This document shows, in pieces, positions 21,383 to 30,725 of a stretch of DNA of 35,710 nucleotides. The stretch is from assembly GCA_016788285.1 (NCBI GenBank), contig JAEUSW010000247.1, forward strand, positions 1 to 35,710, written 5' to 3'. The notes beneath the pieces are model-generated. The model had not been told where the DNA came from. It ran no database searches and saw only the letters and a program-made list of their open reading frames with translations. How positions within the stretch are numbered: the first letter of the stretch is position 1; each line of letters opens with the position of its first letter. The translations under genes and the position numbers were made by a program. The DNA comes from Flavobacteriales bacterium. Its GTDB lineage: Bacteria; Bacteroidota; Bacteroidia; Flavobacteriales_F; PHOS-HE28.

Positions 21383-24091
21383 TCAGCGCTTCACGACACG
21401 TCCGGTCGCGGTCAGCGCTCCCTCCAACCGGTAGAGGTAGCTGCCCGCGGCGAGATCGCGGCCATCCACGCGGAGCTGGCCCGTGGCCGGTGCCTCGATC
21501 CGCCGGACGACACGCCCCTGCAGATCCGTCAGGAGGAGCATGACCCGCTCGCCGGTCCGGGGGGCGTAGGTCATCACGAAGTGATCCTCGAACGGATCGG
21601 GCATCACCGAGAGGCCGGTATCCCCCTCCGAAGCGGCGATGGCGGTGCTGAACACGCAGGCGTCCACCAGGAAGGTGAGCGGCACGGCGTAGTCCTCGTT
21701 CATCACGTCCACCACCTGGTCGATGCAGATCATGTTGGCCGGGTTCACGAAGTGGACGCGGAAGAGCGGGGTGAACCCGTTGTGGCGGTCGAAGAGACTG
21801 TCCACGTACGAGAGACCGATGACATGGGCGGTGGTGCCGTTGAAGGCGGGCACGATGGGGAAGTCCGATGGGTCGGCCAGGTTGTCGACGCCGGTGATGG
21901 TGATGCCGCTGAAGCGGAGCTCGTAGCCCACCAGCTCGCGGTTCGGGTTCCGCACATGCACGTCCAGATACCCCGCACCGAGGTCGAACGCACCGATGGT
22001 GAAGGTCACCGAGTCATAGATGTTCACCATGTCGAGCACCGGGAAGCTGCACCGGGTGTCCATCAGGCTGCTGTCGCCGAGCAGGTGGGCCTGATGGCAG
22101 TGGGCGATCAGGGCCGCGTCGGCCACGGTGAGGGATCCGTCGTCATTGACGTCCGTGCACGGGGCGGCCGTCAGGGAGGCATCGAGGATGCCGGCCACGT
22201 ACCCGGCCGCATCGATGCTATCGTTGTCGGCGTCCACATCCAGGTCGCCGATGAGCCGGGCCCCGGCGCACACCCCTTCACAATCGATCTGTGCACTGCC
22301 GTAGATCTGCCCGAGGCAGTCCACATACGACGGGCAGTTCTGCTGCACGGACACCGCGAGATTGGGGTTGTGCTCGATCAGGATGCAGGCCTGTCCCCAG
22401 TTGTTGTTGATGTCCATCTCGAACCGGCCGAGGGCATCGGGGCTGTTGTCCCAGTTGGTCCGGACCACCAGGGTGTACCGTCCGTCGGGCACATCGGTGA
22501 TGTCGATCCACTGGCAGGAAAGGCCGCTGCTGTAAATGTCGCCGCAGCCCATGCTGATGCCCATGTTGCTGCATCCGTACTGGGCCGAACCGCCACCGCT
22601 GCACTCCAGGTCCATCACGCAGAAGCCGTTCTTGACGCCCTGGGCCATCTGCTGACCGACGCTGTCGTACAGCAGGTACTCCGCGTATCCCTCGTAGTGC
22701 CAGTGGTTGTGGCAGGCACCGTACTCGAACTGGTCCGGGTTGGCACCGGGGTTGCCGATGTAGTAATCGGTGAAGCCGATGTTCTGGATGTGCGTGGTGA
22801 AGCGCACCAGTTCACGCGTGCCGAAACCGGCAAGGCAGCCCTCCTGGATGTAACAATCGTTGGCGTTCACCACCATCGTCTGGGCGAAGATGGAGCTCTG
22901 TAACACGTCGCTCCGGACGGTGAGGTCCGGCCCCAGCGGGCAGTTCGGATCACCCCAGGGGATGCAGCTGCCATCGTCCACCGAGGCGAGCGGGTCGTAG
23001 TTGCAGGAGGCCGGGTCCGTGCAGCCGGCGATGGGACCGGCATACTCCAGCGACCAGTCGATCGACCCGCCGGCACAACTGGTGTCGGTGTCCCCGATCC
23101 GGACATAGTAGGTCAGCCCCGCCTGCAGCAGGGCATTGACCTGCGCCTGGAGGCCGCACCCACCCTGATCGTTGTCGTAGTAGATGGTGCCGATGTTCGT
23201 GTCGTCCCACAGCAGCCCGACGCAGTGGTCATAGACCCAGATCCGGGTGTCGCAGGTGTTCGTCCCGCAGGTGGAGATGGTGTACACGCCGTTGCTGTCC
23301 GGGATGAAGACGTACCAGGTCTCGGAACCTACGGTGCTGTGCGGACCTTGGTCCACCGTGTCAGGCGACAGGCATCCGAATCCGGGCGGGCAGTTCCATT
23401 CCACGCGATCGACGAAGTCGAAGTTGCCCCCCTGCGCGATCAAGGCCCCATCGTAGTACAACCAATAGCCGCCAGGAGCGAAGATGCCGTCACCGTAGGT
23501 GTCGTGCATGGTGAACACCAGGCATTCCGCCGTATCCACGCATACGGCTGCGCCGCTGGACGTGCCGGAGGCGAGCACAGCGCCGTTCCCGTTCCGGAGG
23601 TCCCAGCTCATTTCGTTGGGGTAGGCGTCCGGAACGATGTTGACCTGGACGGCCACCTCACCGGCCGCACAGCTGGGCGGCGGCGGCGGTATGTTGGCGT
23701 TCAGGCTCCACACCACGGTGTCCGCCGCACAGGCGTTCTGGTAGTCCCCCACCCGGATGTACACCTGCTGCCCTCCATTGAGGTTGAGCACCACGGTGCT
23801 CTGAAGGGCGCAGGCGTCATCGTTGTAGCCCAGGGCGTTCAGGTCCTGCTCATTGGTCACGAGCCCGGTGCAATAGGTGTAGGCCCAGAGCTTGGTGTCG
23901 CAATCACTGAGGCCGCACGTGCTCAACGTGAACTGACCGGTGGCCGGCGCCGTGTACACGTACCAGGCATTGTCGAAGGGTGCGATGTGGGTGCCGGGCG
24001 CGACGGGGATGGCGTTCGAGCAGGAACTGCCCGCCTGCGCATGCAGCATCAGGGCAGCGAACGACAGAAGAAGGGTGATGGGTGTGCGCAT
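21383..24091 (-). CDS. secreted lysyl oxidase-like protein with dockerin-type repeats and T9SS sorting domain
   Basis: A 902-aa secreted, Cys-rich protein. After a signal peptide come two related Cys-bearing modules (DTKLWAYTYCTGLV and DTRIWVYDHCVGLLW), a metazoan-like GCTDPASCNYDP repeat (near 355-375), then a lysyl oxidase domain whose copper-binding site is HNHWH (H461, H463, H465). Lysyl oxidases oxidise lysine to aldehydes that crosslink proteins; the cofactor Tyr/Lys were not placed. Next are two dockerin-like Ca-binding loops (DADNDSIDAAG, DVNDDGSLTVADAA), a cohesin-like region, and a type A sorting domain ending TGRVVKR. The chain is secreted to the surface and may crosslink extracellular matrix (inference). 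Confidence 0.86.
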   Translation of the reverse strand: MRTPITLLLSFAALMLHAQAGSSCSNAIPVAPGTHIAPFDNAWYVYTAPATGQFTLSTCGLSDCDTKLWAYTYCTGLVTNEQDLNALGYNDDACALQSTVVLNLNGGQQVYIRVGDYQNACAADTVVWSLNANIPPPPPSCAAGEVAVQVNIVPDAYPNEMSWDLRNGNGAVLASGTSSGAAVCVDTAECLVFTMHDTYGDGIFAPGGYWLYYDGALIAQGGNFDFVDRVEWNCPPGFGCLSPDTVDQGPHSTVGSETWYVFIPDSNGVYTISTCGTNTCDTRIWVYDHCVGLLWDDTNIGTIYYDNDQGGCGLQAQVNALLQAGLTYYVRIGDTDTSCAGGSIDWSLEYAGPIAGCTDPASCNYDPLASVDDGSCIPWGDPNCPLGPDLTVRSDVLQSSIFAQTMVVNANDCYIQEGCLAGFGTRELVRFTTHIQNIGFTDYYIGNPGANPDQFEYGACHNHWHYEGYAEYLLYDSVGQQMAQGVKNGFCVMDLECSGGGSAQYGCSNMGISMGCGDIYSSGLSCQWIDITDVPDGRYTLVVRTNWDNSPDALGRFEMDINNNWGQACILIEHNPNLAVSVQQNCPSYVDCLGQIYGSAQIDCEGVCAGARLIGDLDVDADNDSIDAAGYVAGILDASLTAAPCTDVNDDGSLTVADAALIAHCHQAHLLGDSSLMDTRCSFPVLDMVNIYDSVTFTIGAFDLGAGYLDVHVRNPNRELVGYELRFSGITITGVDNLADPSDFPIVPAFNGTTAHVIGLSYVDSLFDRHNGFTPLFRVHFVNPANMICIDQVVDVMNEDYAVPLTFLVDACVFSTAIAASEGDTGLSVMPDPFEDHFVMTYAPRTGERVMLLLTDLQGRVVRRIEAPATGQLRVDGRDLAAGSYLYRLEGALTATGRVVKR

Positions 24092-24270
24092 CAGGGCCGG
24101 TTGATCGGCCAAAGGTAGGGGATCCCATAACGGTTCCCGGTCCGCTTGTAATGGCGCGGATAGCGCACCCGGCGACGCACCAGGGCGTAGTATTTCCTCC
24201 ACAAAGGGGTGTCCAAGAGCTCCAGCAGGCTTCGATCGGTCGTGAGGAGGCGAATGGTTGGAGTGCTCAT
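24091..24270 (-). CDS. 59-aa basic small protein, coupled to the lysyl oxidase gene
   Basis: A complete reading frame MSTPTIRLLTTDRSLLELLD to GIPYLWPINRP, 59 residues, strongly basic with nine Arg in the middle-to-end region (VRRRVRYPRHYKRTGNRYG) and no signal peptide. Its stop overlaps the start codon of the lysyl oxidase gene as TGATG (24093-24089), a coupling arrangement. It fills an otherwise gene-free 275 bases. I do not recognise the family; a regulatory or nucleic-acid-binding role is possible from charge, but no claim is made. A GGGG-GAAG-CCCC hairpin lies directly upstream of its start. Confidence 0.58.
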   Translation of the reverse strand: MSTPTIRLLTTDRSLLELLDTPLWRKYYALVRRRVRYPRHYKRTGNRYGIPYLWPINRP

Positions 24271-24366
24271 GTTCCGGGGCTTCCCCCGAAAGACACGGCG
24301 TGCACCACCGACCGTTGCTCCACGGCCGTGCCAGCAAAGGACATTGATATACCGGTCCGACGGCGC

Positions 24367-26748
24367 CTACCGCATCAAGGTGATGTGGCCGAAGCCCTCC
24401 TTGACGTCGCCGGCGATCGCCTTCACCCGGTACCGATAGACGTAGACCCCGCTGGGCAGAACGGCGCCGTTCACGGTCCCGTCCCAGGGCTGGCCCACCT
24501 CGTTCGACTCGAACAGGGTGGCGCCCCAACGGTCGTGCACACGGATCCAGAATTCCTTGACGCCCATGCCCATGGCCTGAAAGGTCTCGTTGACCCCGTC
24601 GCCGTTGGGCGTGAAGCTGTTGGGGATGTACAGGTGGAACTCCGGGTCCACGAGGAGGGTGCGAACGGTGCTGTCCCTGCATCCCAAGGTGTCCGCGATC
24701 ACCAGCAGTACTTCGTACAGGCCCGGCTCGGGATAGATCACCTCGGGGTTCTTCACCTGGCTCTCCAAGCCGGCCGCTCCGAAGTCCCACCACCATTGCG
24801 TGGCGCCCAGGGAGAGGTCCATGAAGTAGATGGGGGCGTTATTGACCCAATAGGTGCCGTCCACGGCGAAGGAGGCCATCGGTGCGTTCACGCCGAGGCC
24901 GCTCTGATCGGTGGCCGTGATGCCGCACGCATCCGTGACCGTGAGCGTGTAGATGGTGTTGCTGTTCGGGTGCGCCGCCAGGGTGTCCGCGGTGCCACCG
25001 GGCTCCCAGAGGTAGGTGTAGGGCTCGAGACCGAGCACGGGCCGTGCGCGCAGCACCGCGGTGTCGCCGATGCAGATCACCGTGTCCGGCGCGATGCTCA
25101 CCCGCACGGTGTCGTAGGCCACGGTGACGGTGACCAGGTCGGTGGTGTCCCTGCCGCACAGGTCGGTCACGGTGACGGACCAACTGGCGGTGGTCGCCGG
25201 TGCCACTTGAACGGTCGGTGCCGAGCCCAGCCCGCCGCTCCATGCATAGGAGTAGCCGGGGGTCCCGCCCTGCACCGCCGCGGTGAGCTGCACGGGTGTT
25301 TCCGGACAGAGCACCACCACATCGTTCTGGATCGTCACCACCAGCGGCGGCACGATGGGGACGGTCACGGTCACCTGATCGGTCTGGGTCACCACGCCGC
25401 AATCGTCGGTGACGGTGAGCGTGTAGGTGGTGGTCTGCGTGGGCGCGACCCAGCCGCCGAGCTGGCCGTCGGGCACGCCCTGATCCCAATCGAGGACATA
25501 GTTGCCGAAGCCTCCGGTGACGGTGGCCGAGAGCAAGGTGCTGTCCACGCATTGGATGGTGACATCGTTGCTCAGGACCACATCGATCTCCGGTGCTTCC
25601 TCGATCAGGATCACCATCGACACCGTGTCACCTCCGCAGGCGGTCTCATTGATCACCATCAGCATGATCGACTCCTGGCCTTCGGCGATGGCATCGAGGA
25701 TCGCGCTGAACTGGACGTTGATCGAATCCTGGCCCGGCTGGAAGATCACCTGGTCGGGCACATTGGTGAAGTCCGCGCCCTCCGTGGCCGTGCCGCCGAT
25801 GAGGATGTCCACCGTGTCGGGGTCCACGAGCGGACCGCCGCGCACCAGGAACAGCGATGCCGTGCCGCAGCCCTCGTAGAAGAGGCTGTCGATGCCACCG
25901 GAGACCACCTCGCCCACGATCGCCACCTGGTTGCTCTGGAAGCTGCCGGCCTCCAGGAACACGGCGCTGTCCCACACCTGGTCGTTCGCGTCGCCCACCA
26001 CGAGCTTGATGTGGTACGTCTCTCCGCAGATCACCTCGGCCAACGCCTGCATCACCACGGTGAGCCCGTCGTACTGCACATAGAACGGGTTGCTGTTGTA
26101 CGGTGCGTTCGTGCCATCGCCGTTGACCACGTAGTACTGCGGGTTCACCACATCGTTCACGGTATTGATGGTCACCGGGTCCGAGGTGCCCGGAATGAGG
26201 GCGATGTTGATGGCATTGTTGCTGAACGGCCCGGTGATGCCTGGTCCGCTCAGGAAGAATCCGAACGCGTCGTTGATGCTGTTGACGAACTCGAGGTACT
26301 CCTCCGAGGCGAACACGAAGTTGAACTTCAGTGAATCCCCGGTGGGCACGAAATCGAACTCGAGGACCGCACAATCGTTCACGTCCTGGATGGAGGGCTG
26401 GCTCTGTTGAGCGAGCAGCAGGAGGTCCGGGTCCTGCACGTTGGGCCCTGTGTTGGGCACGGAGGAACTGCCGGAGCCGTTCGGGCCCGTCGCATTGGAA
26501 ATGCCCCCCGTGGCCAGGATCACCCCGGCCGGAATGCCCACGTTGGCGTTGGCACTGTTGAACTCCCCGGCCTGGATGGACACCGTATTGCCCGGAAGCC
26601 CATTGAAGGTGATGTTGCTCGCCGTGACACCGCCGCCCAGCAGCACGTTCTGCACCAGCTGGGCCGGGGTCTGCGTGTTGTTCAGCACCAACTGGGCCTT
26701 CGCCGGGCCCAGCGCCATCAGGATCACCAGCAGGAGGACGCCACGCAT
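24367..26748 (-). CDS. secreted choice-of-anchor-L protein with gliding-motility type C-terminal domain
   Basis: A 793-aa secreted protein. Signal peptide MRGVLLLVILMALGPAKAQ, then a choice-of-anchor-L-type domain (residues about 20-260: NNTQTPAQLVQNVLLGGGV, GVILATGGISNATGPN, FNFVFASEEYLEFVNS). A Calx-beta-like segment (GTATEGADFTNVPDQVIFQPGQ) follows, then Ig-like repeats with VTDDCGVVTQTD and VTDACGI motifs, a PKD-like domain (WWWDFGAAGLESQ) and a C-terminal IPNSFTPNGDGVNETF to GFGHITLMR domain of the gliding-motility-associated T9SS type B class. It is probably a surface adhesin or filament subunit. It ends TAG. The ATG at 26748 fits the signal peptide; longer starts overlap the divergent priA. 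Confidence 0.92.
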   Translation of the reverse strand: MRGVLLLVILMALGPAKAQLVLNNTQTPAQLVQNVLLGGGVTASNITFNGLPGNTVSIQAGEFNSANANVGIPAGVILATGGISNATGPNGSGSSSVPNTGPNVQDPDLLLLAQQSQPSIQDVNDCAVLEFDFVPTGDSLKFNFVFASEEYLEFVNSINDAFGFFLSGPGITGPFSNNAINIALIPGTSDPVTINTVNDVVNPQYYVVNGDGTNAPYNSNPFYVQYDGLTVVMQALAEVICGETYHIKLVVGDANDQVWDSAVFLEAGSFQSNQVAIVGEVVSGGIDSLFYEGCGTASLFLVRGGPLVDPDTVDILIGGTATEGADFTNVPDQVIFQPGQDSINVQFSAILDAIAEGQESIMLMVINETACGGDTVSMVILIEEAPEIDVVLSNDVTIQCVDSTLLSATVTGGFGNYVLDWDQGVPDGQLGGWVAPTQTTTYTLTVTDDCGVVTQTDQVTVTVPIVPPLVVTIQNDVVVLCPETPVQLTAAVQGGTPGYSYAWSGGLGSAPTVQVAPATTASWSVTVTDLCGRDTTDLVTVTVAYDTVRVSIAPDTVICIGDTAVLRARPVLGLEPYTYLWEPGGTADTLAAHPNSNTIYTLTVTDACGITATDQSGLGVNAPMASFAVDGTYWVNNAPIYFMDLSLGATQWWWDFGAAGLESQVKNPEVIYPEPGLYEVLLVIADTLGCRDSTVRTLLVDPEFHLYIPNSFTPNGDGVNETFQAMGMGVKEFWIRVHDRWGATLFESNEVGQPWDGTVNGAVLPSGVYVYRYRVKAIAGDVKEGFGHITLMR

Positions 26749-26812
26749 GAAGCCGCAAGGTACGCCCATCCGCTGTGCCGCGCATCGCTCGGCGACGGCC
26801 CGTCTTCGTGGG

Positions 26813-26820
26813 TAAACTTG
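26813..26820 (+). promoter_or_regulatory. candidate -7 element TAAACTTG for priA
   Basis: TAAACTTG matches TAnnTTTG at seven of eight positions and lies seven bases before the priA ATG, the same octamer as at 3216-3223. This implies an almost leaderless message. Confidence 0.4.
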
Positions 26821-26827
26821 TGCGCCC

Positions 26828-29278
26828 ATGCCGCGTTTCGCCGATGTCATCCTGCCTGCGGCCGTTCCGGGTGTGTTCACGTACGCCTTGACGGATGAGC
26901 TCGGCCCGGTGTTGCCCGGCATGCGCATCGTGGTGCCCTTCGGGGCGGGGCGCAAGCTGTACGGTGGCTTGGTGACGCGGGTGCACGACGTCCGTCCCGA
27001 GGGACGGAACGTTCGTCCGGCGCTGAGCGTGCTCGATGCCACGCCGCTGCTCGAACCGGTGCATCTGCAGCTGTGGCAGCGGTTGGCCGACCACTACCTG
27101 TGCTCCCTGGGCGAGGTGATGCTCGCCGCGCTGCCCGGTCCGATGGTGCTGACCAGCGAAACGCGTGTGACGGCCACGGCGCTCACCGCCGAACATGCGG
27201 CACGCACACCGCGCGCGGCCCTGCTCTTGGATGCCCTCGAGCAGCGACCGGCGATCACCTTGGGCGAGGCGGGGGAACTGCTTCAGGTGAAGGACCCCCT
27301 CCGTGCGATGAAGCAGCTGCTCGACGATGGCGCCGTGGCGCTGGAGGAGGAGCTGCGGTCGCGCCCCGTGGAACGCTTGGTGCGCCACGTGGCGCTGACC
27401 CCGGAAGCCGCTGATGAGGCCTCGTTGCACGCATGGTTCGACCGGCTCGCGCGGGCACCCAGGCAATTGGCGCTGCTCATGAAGGGCATCGAGCTGGGCC
27501 GGTGGCTGGACAACGGGGGCGGACCAGTGGCCGAGACCCGGCTGTTGAAGGCCGCCGGTGCGGAACGGAGGCACGTGGAGGAGCTGGTGCGCAAGGGCCT
27601 GTTCATCGTCACCGAACGGCCGGCCGACCGACCGCCGGCACGCCCGGGCAGCGGCTCCCCCACCCTCTCGCCCGCCCAGGCCCTCTGCCTGGAGGAAATG
27701 GACGCCGCCCTGAAGGACCATCGTTGCTGCCTGCTCCAGGGCGTCACCGGTTCGGGCAAGACCGAGGTGTACGCCCACCTCATCGAGCGCGCCGTGGACC
27801 AGGGCGGCCAGGTGTTGTACCTGCTGCCGGAGATCGCGCTCACCACCCAGCTCATCGTGCGGTTGCGCACACGCTTCGGCGATCGGGTCAGCGTGTTCCA
27901 CAGCAGGCTCACCGCCCGCCAGCGCGCCGACCTGTGGAGCGGCATCCTCCGCGACCCGGATGCGCATCCCATCGTGGTGGGCGCCCGCTCGGCGCTCTTC
28001 CTGCCCTTCCGGCACCTGCGGCTGATCATCGTGGATGAGGAGCACGACCCCTCCTACAAGCAACAGGACCCTTCGCCGCGCTACAATGCCCGCGACATGG
28101 CCGTTGTGCTCGGCGAACTGATGGAGGCGCCCGTGGTGCTCGGATCCGCCACGCCCTCCATGGAGACGCTGTACAACGCCCGGCAGGGCAAGTACGGCCA
28201 TGCCCGGCTGCTCGAACGCTTCGGCGACAGTGTACTACCGAGCGTTGAGCTGATCGACCTGCGCGAGGCCTACAAGCGCAAACGCATGCAGGGGCACTTC
28301 ACCCCGGAGCTGCTCGAAGCCGTGCAACGGACGGTGGAGCGGCGCGACCAGGTGATCCTCTTCCAGAACCGGCGCGGCTACGCTCCCGTGTGGCAATGCG
28401 AGCAGTGTGCGCATGTGCCGAACTGCGCGCATTGTGATGTGAGCCTCACCTACCACAAACGGAGCCACGAACTGCGCTGTCATTACTGCGGGCGCGGCTA
28501 TCCGCCGCCCACGGCCTGCCCCTCCTGTGGCAGCCGCCGGCTGAAGATGATCGGCCTGGGCACCGAGCGCATCGAGGAGGAGCTGGCGGTGGCCCTGCCC
28601 GACGTGCGGGTGGCGCGTCTCGACCAGGACACCGCTCGCGGCAAGCACGCGCTGGAGCGGCTCATGCACGACTTCGCCGAAGGGCGCATCGATGTGCTCG
28701 TCGGCACCCAGATGGTGACCAAGGGGCTGGACATGGAGCGCGTGAACACCGTGGGCATCCTCAGCGCCGACCGGCTGCTGCGGTTCCCCGACTTCCGCGC
28801 CCACGAACGCGCCTTCCAGCTGATGGGCCAGGTGGCCGGCCGCAGCGGCCGGCGTGGCGTACAGGGCCGTGTGCTCATCCAGGCGTTCGACGTCGCCCAT
28901 CCCGTGCTCGGCCACGTGCTCACCCACGACGTCGACGGGTTCTACGCCCGCGAACTGGAGCATCGCCAGGCCCATGGATACCCGCCCTTCTCACGCCTGG
29001 TGCGCTTCACCCTGAAGCATCGCTCCGAGGAGCGCGTGGAACAGGCCGCACGCACCCTGGTCGACCTGTTGCGTCCCGACCTGGGCGATCGGGTGCTGGG
29101 GCCGGAGACCCCGGCCGTGGCGTGGGTGCGCGATCAGCACATCCGCAACGTGCTGGTGAAGCTGGCCCGCGGTATCTACGGCCGCGAGAAGCAGGTGGTA
29201 CGGGCGGCGCTGGACCGCCTGCCGGATGAACTGCCCGAAGGCCGCGTGCGGTTGATCGTGGACGTGGACCCCGGTTGA
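26828..29278 (+). CDS. priA: primosomal protein N' (replication restart helicase PriA)
   Basis: PriA, 816 aa, recognises stalled forks and D-loops, unwinds the lagging strand and loads the replicative helicase. The N-terminal DNA-binding part (MPRFADVILPAAVPGVFTYAL and PFGAGRKLYGGLV) is intact. Walker A GVTGSGKTE starts at residue 305, and the DEEH Walker B (IVDEEHDPSYKQ) at about 402. The zinc-binding insert begins at C524 and has the expected CEQC, CAHC, CHYC and CPSC pairs. Helicase motif V/VI region is GTQMVTKGLDM and AGRSGRRG. Length is close to family norm (around 800). It is divergent from the choice-of-anchor-L gene and convergent with the lipase-like gene, nine bases away. Confidence 0.98.
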   Translation: MPRFADVILPAAVPGVFTYALTDELGPVLPGMRIVVPFGAGRKLYGGLVTRVHDVRPEGRNVRPALSVLDATPLLEPVHLQLWQRLADHYLCSLGEVMLAALPGPMVLTSETRVTATALTAEHAARTPRAALLLDALEQRPAITLGEAGELLQVKDPLRAMKQLLDDGAVALEEELRSRPVERLVRHVALTPEAADEASLHAWFDRLARAPRQLALLMKGIELGRWLDNGGGPVAETRLLKAAGAERRHVEELVRKGLFIVTERPADRPPARPGSGSPTLSPAQALCLEEMDAALKDHRCCLLQGVTGSGKTEVYAHLIERAVDQGGQVLYLLPEIALTTQLIVRLRTRFGDRVSVFHSRLTARQRADLWSGILRDPDAHPIVVGARSALFLPFRHLRLIIVDEEHDPSYKQQDPSPRYNARDMAVVLGELMEAPVVLGSATPSMETLYNARQGKYGHARLLERFGDSVLPSVELIDLREAYKRKRMQGHFTPELLEAVQRTVERRDQVILFQNRRGYAPVWQCEQCAHVPNCAHCDVSLTYHKRSHELRCHYCGRGYPPPTACPSCGSRRLKMIGLGTERIEEELAVALPDVRVARLDQDTARGKHALERLMHDFAEGRIDVLVGTQMVTKGLDMERVNTVGILSADRLLRFPDFRAHERAFQLMGQVAGRSGRRGVQGRVLIQAFDVAHPVLGHVLTHDVDGFYARELEHRQAHGYPPFSRLVRFTLKHRSEERVEQAARTLVDLLRPDLGDRVLGPETPAVAWVRDQHIRNVLVKLARGIYGREKQVVRAALDRLPDELPEGRVRLIVDVDPG

Positions 29279-29290
29279 GCGCCGTGCTCA
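29276..29290. other. hairpin spanning two convergent stop codons
   Basis: TGAGC (29276-29280) and GCTCA (29286-29290) form a 5-bp stem around GCCGT. The first arm contains the priA stop TGA and the second contains the stop of the convergent lipase-like gene. It could act as a bidirectional transcript end, but the stem is short and lacks T-runs. Confidence 0.4.
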
Positions 29291-30697
29291 GGGCATGCGC
29301 AGGAACCGGTGCGCCGAGCTCCGGCGGGCATCGGCCAGCGTAAGCACGTAGAGACCGGTGGACAGGCCGGAAACGTCCAGCGTGCCCGGACCGTCCAGGG
29401 CGCCTGTGGCGACCACCGAACCGCGCTGGTCGCGCACCGTCCACCGCACGGTCCCGCCGAACGGATGCACCAGGTGCAGCGGCCCTGTGGTCGCGGTCGG
29501 CATCACCTGCCAGTCGCGTTCGGCCAGTTCGGGCACATCGTTCCAGGTGCACTCGGCCTGCAGGTCCATCATCCAGGCGCGCACGGCGAGCAACGCGGGG
29601 AACGCACAGGCCCCATGATCCAGCGCACCCATGTCCACGGCGCTCACCTGCTGCGCGCCCGCGAGCTGAAAGGTCTGCAACGCCACCTGCGTGTTGCCTG
29701 CGAACACATGGTCGTCGGCGTTGCAATAGTGCATGCGCACCGGCGCCTGCGGCACCCAGTCGTAGAGGTCGTTGTCCGCGAGCGCCAGCCGGAAGGGATG
29801 CTGGGGGTCGGTGGCGAAGGCCTGAAGCACACTGTCCTGCAGCACCGCGCTGGGCACCGATGGCATCACCGCGTCCACATCACCGCTGCCGTGCGTGCCG
29901 TCGAACAGCGGCGGCAGCAACGTGTCCCACGGCGCCTTGAACACGTCGGATGGCGTGTTGAACAGGCCGGGGTACACCGACCCATAGGCCAGCACCACGT
30001 AGGGCAGGTAGTAGGGTGCGGGATACGGCACCGTGTCCACCATCACCTGGGCCTGCACACCGCTCACGTCGTAGGGGCCCGAGCACGGCGCGCTGGCCGT
30101 CACGGTGAACTCGTTGGCGAACTGCTGCTCGATGGCGCGGTGGGTGGCCATGCACGCGTGACCGCCCTGGCTGTAGCCGGCCAGGAAGAGCTGCCCGTTG
30201 AGCAGCACGCCCTGCGCAGCGCACCACTCCCGGACGGCCCGCAGGAGGTCGATGGAGGCGCTGGCCTCCGTGGCCGCGTGCACGTAAGGATGAAGACCAG
30301 GTGAATCACCCAGCCCCAGGTAATCGGGCAGGGCGCTCACGAAGCCGATGCCGCTGAGGTAGTACCCCACCAAGGCCTCCTGGCTGAGGCGCGAGGGCAC
30401 CGCCTCCTTCTCCAGGATGGTGCCGTGCATGTAGCAGGCGATCGAGTGATAACAGCTGTCGTCGGTGGGCACCATCATGGCGCCCGAGGCCACGATGGGC
30501 TGGCCCTCCGCGTCGGTGGACCAGTACCTCAACCGGTACACCTCGATGCCGTTGATGGCGTTGCCCACGCCGGTATCGATCAGCTCCTGTTGCGTGAAGG
30601 TGAGCAGGAGCGAATCACTGATGAGCACCTGGGCGCGGAGCACCGGCGGCGTAGCGCACAGGACCACGGCCGCGGCAAGCTGGAGGAGGGATCGCAT
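29288..30697 (-). CDS. secreted alpha/beta hydrolase, lipase-like, with T9SS sorting domain
   Basis: A 469-aa secreted serine hydrolase. Signal MRSLLQLAAAVVLCATPPVLRAQ, then an alpha/beta-hydrolase domain with nucleophile elbow AGYSQGGHA (Ser), an oxyanion-region candidate YMHGTIL, and FVSALPDYLGLGDSPGLHP, the latter typical of secretory lipases (LIP-type, PF03583). Candidate acid and His are in NADDHVFAGN and DHGACAFP. The last 75 residues are a type A T9SS sorting domain ending in RSSAHRFLRMP. The substrate (lipid or ester) is inferred from the family. The ATG at 30697 matches the signal peptide; the stop is nine bases from convergent priA. Confidence 0.87.
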   Translation of the reverse strand: MRSLLQLAAAVVLCATPPVLRAQVLISDSLLLTFTQQELIDTGVGNAINGIEVYRLRYWSTDAEGQPIVASGAMMVPTDDSCYHSIACYMHGTILEKEAVPSRLSQEALVGYYLSGIGFVSALPDYLGLGDSPGLHPYVHAATEASASIDLLRAVREWCAAQGVLLNGQLFLAGYSQGGHACMATHRAIEQQFANEFTVTASAPCSGPYDVSGVQAQVMVDTVPYPAPYYLPYVVLAYGSVYPGLFNTPSDVFKAPWDTLLPPLFDGTHGSGDVDAVMPSVPSAVLQDSVLQAFATDPQHPFRLALADNDLYDWVPQAPVRMHYCNADDHVFAGNTQVALQTFQLAGAQQVSAVDMGALDHGACAFPALLAVRAWMMDLQAECTWNDVPELAERDWQVMPTATTGPLHLVHPFGGTVRWTVRDQRGSVVATGALDGPGTLDVSGLSTGLYVLTLADARRSSAHRFLRMP

Positions 30698-30701
30698 GGG
30701 C

Positions 30702-30709
30702 TGAAGATA
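30702..30709 (-). promoter_or_regulatory. candidate -7 element TATCTTCA for the lipase-like gene
   Basis: Minus-strand TATCTTCA matches TAnnTTTG at six of eight positions, four bases before the ATG at 30697. Weak on its own; supported by similar placement at other genes. Confidence 0.25.
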
Positions 30710-30725
30710 GCCCGATGCGCCGGAC

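Noticed and set aside
24082-26334. 750-aa plus-strand open frame opposite the choice-of-anchor-L protein
   Set aside because: Antisense to an unmistakable secreted protein; no domain and shadow-like composition.
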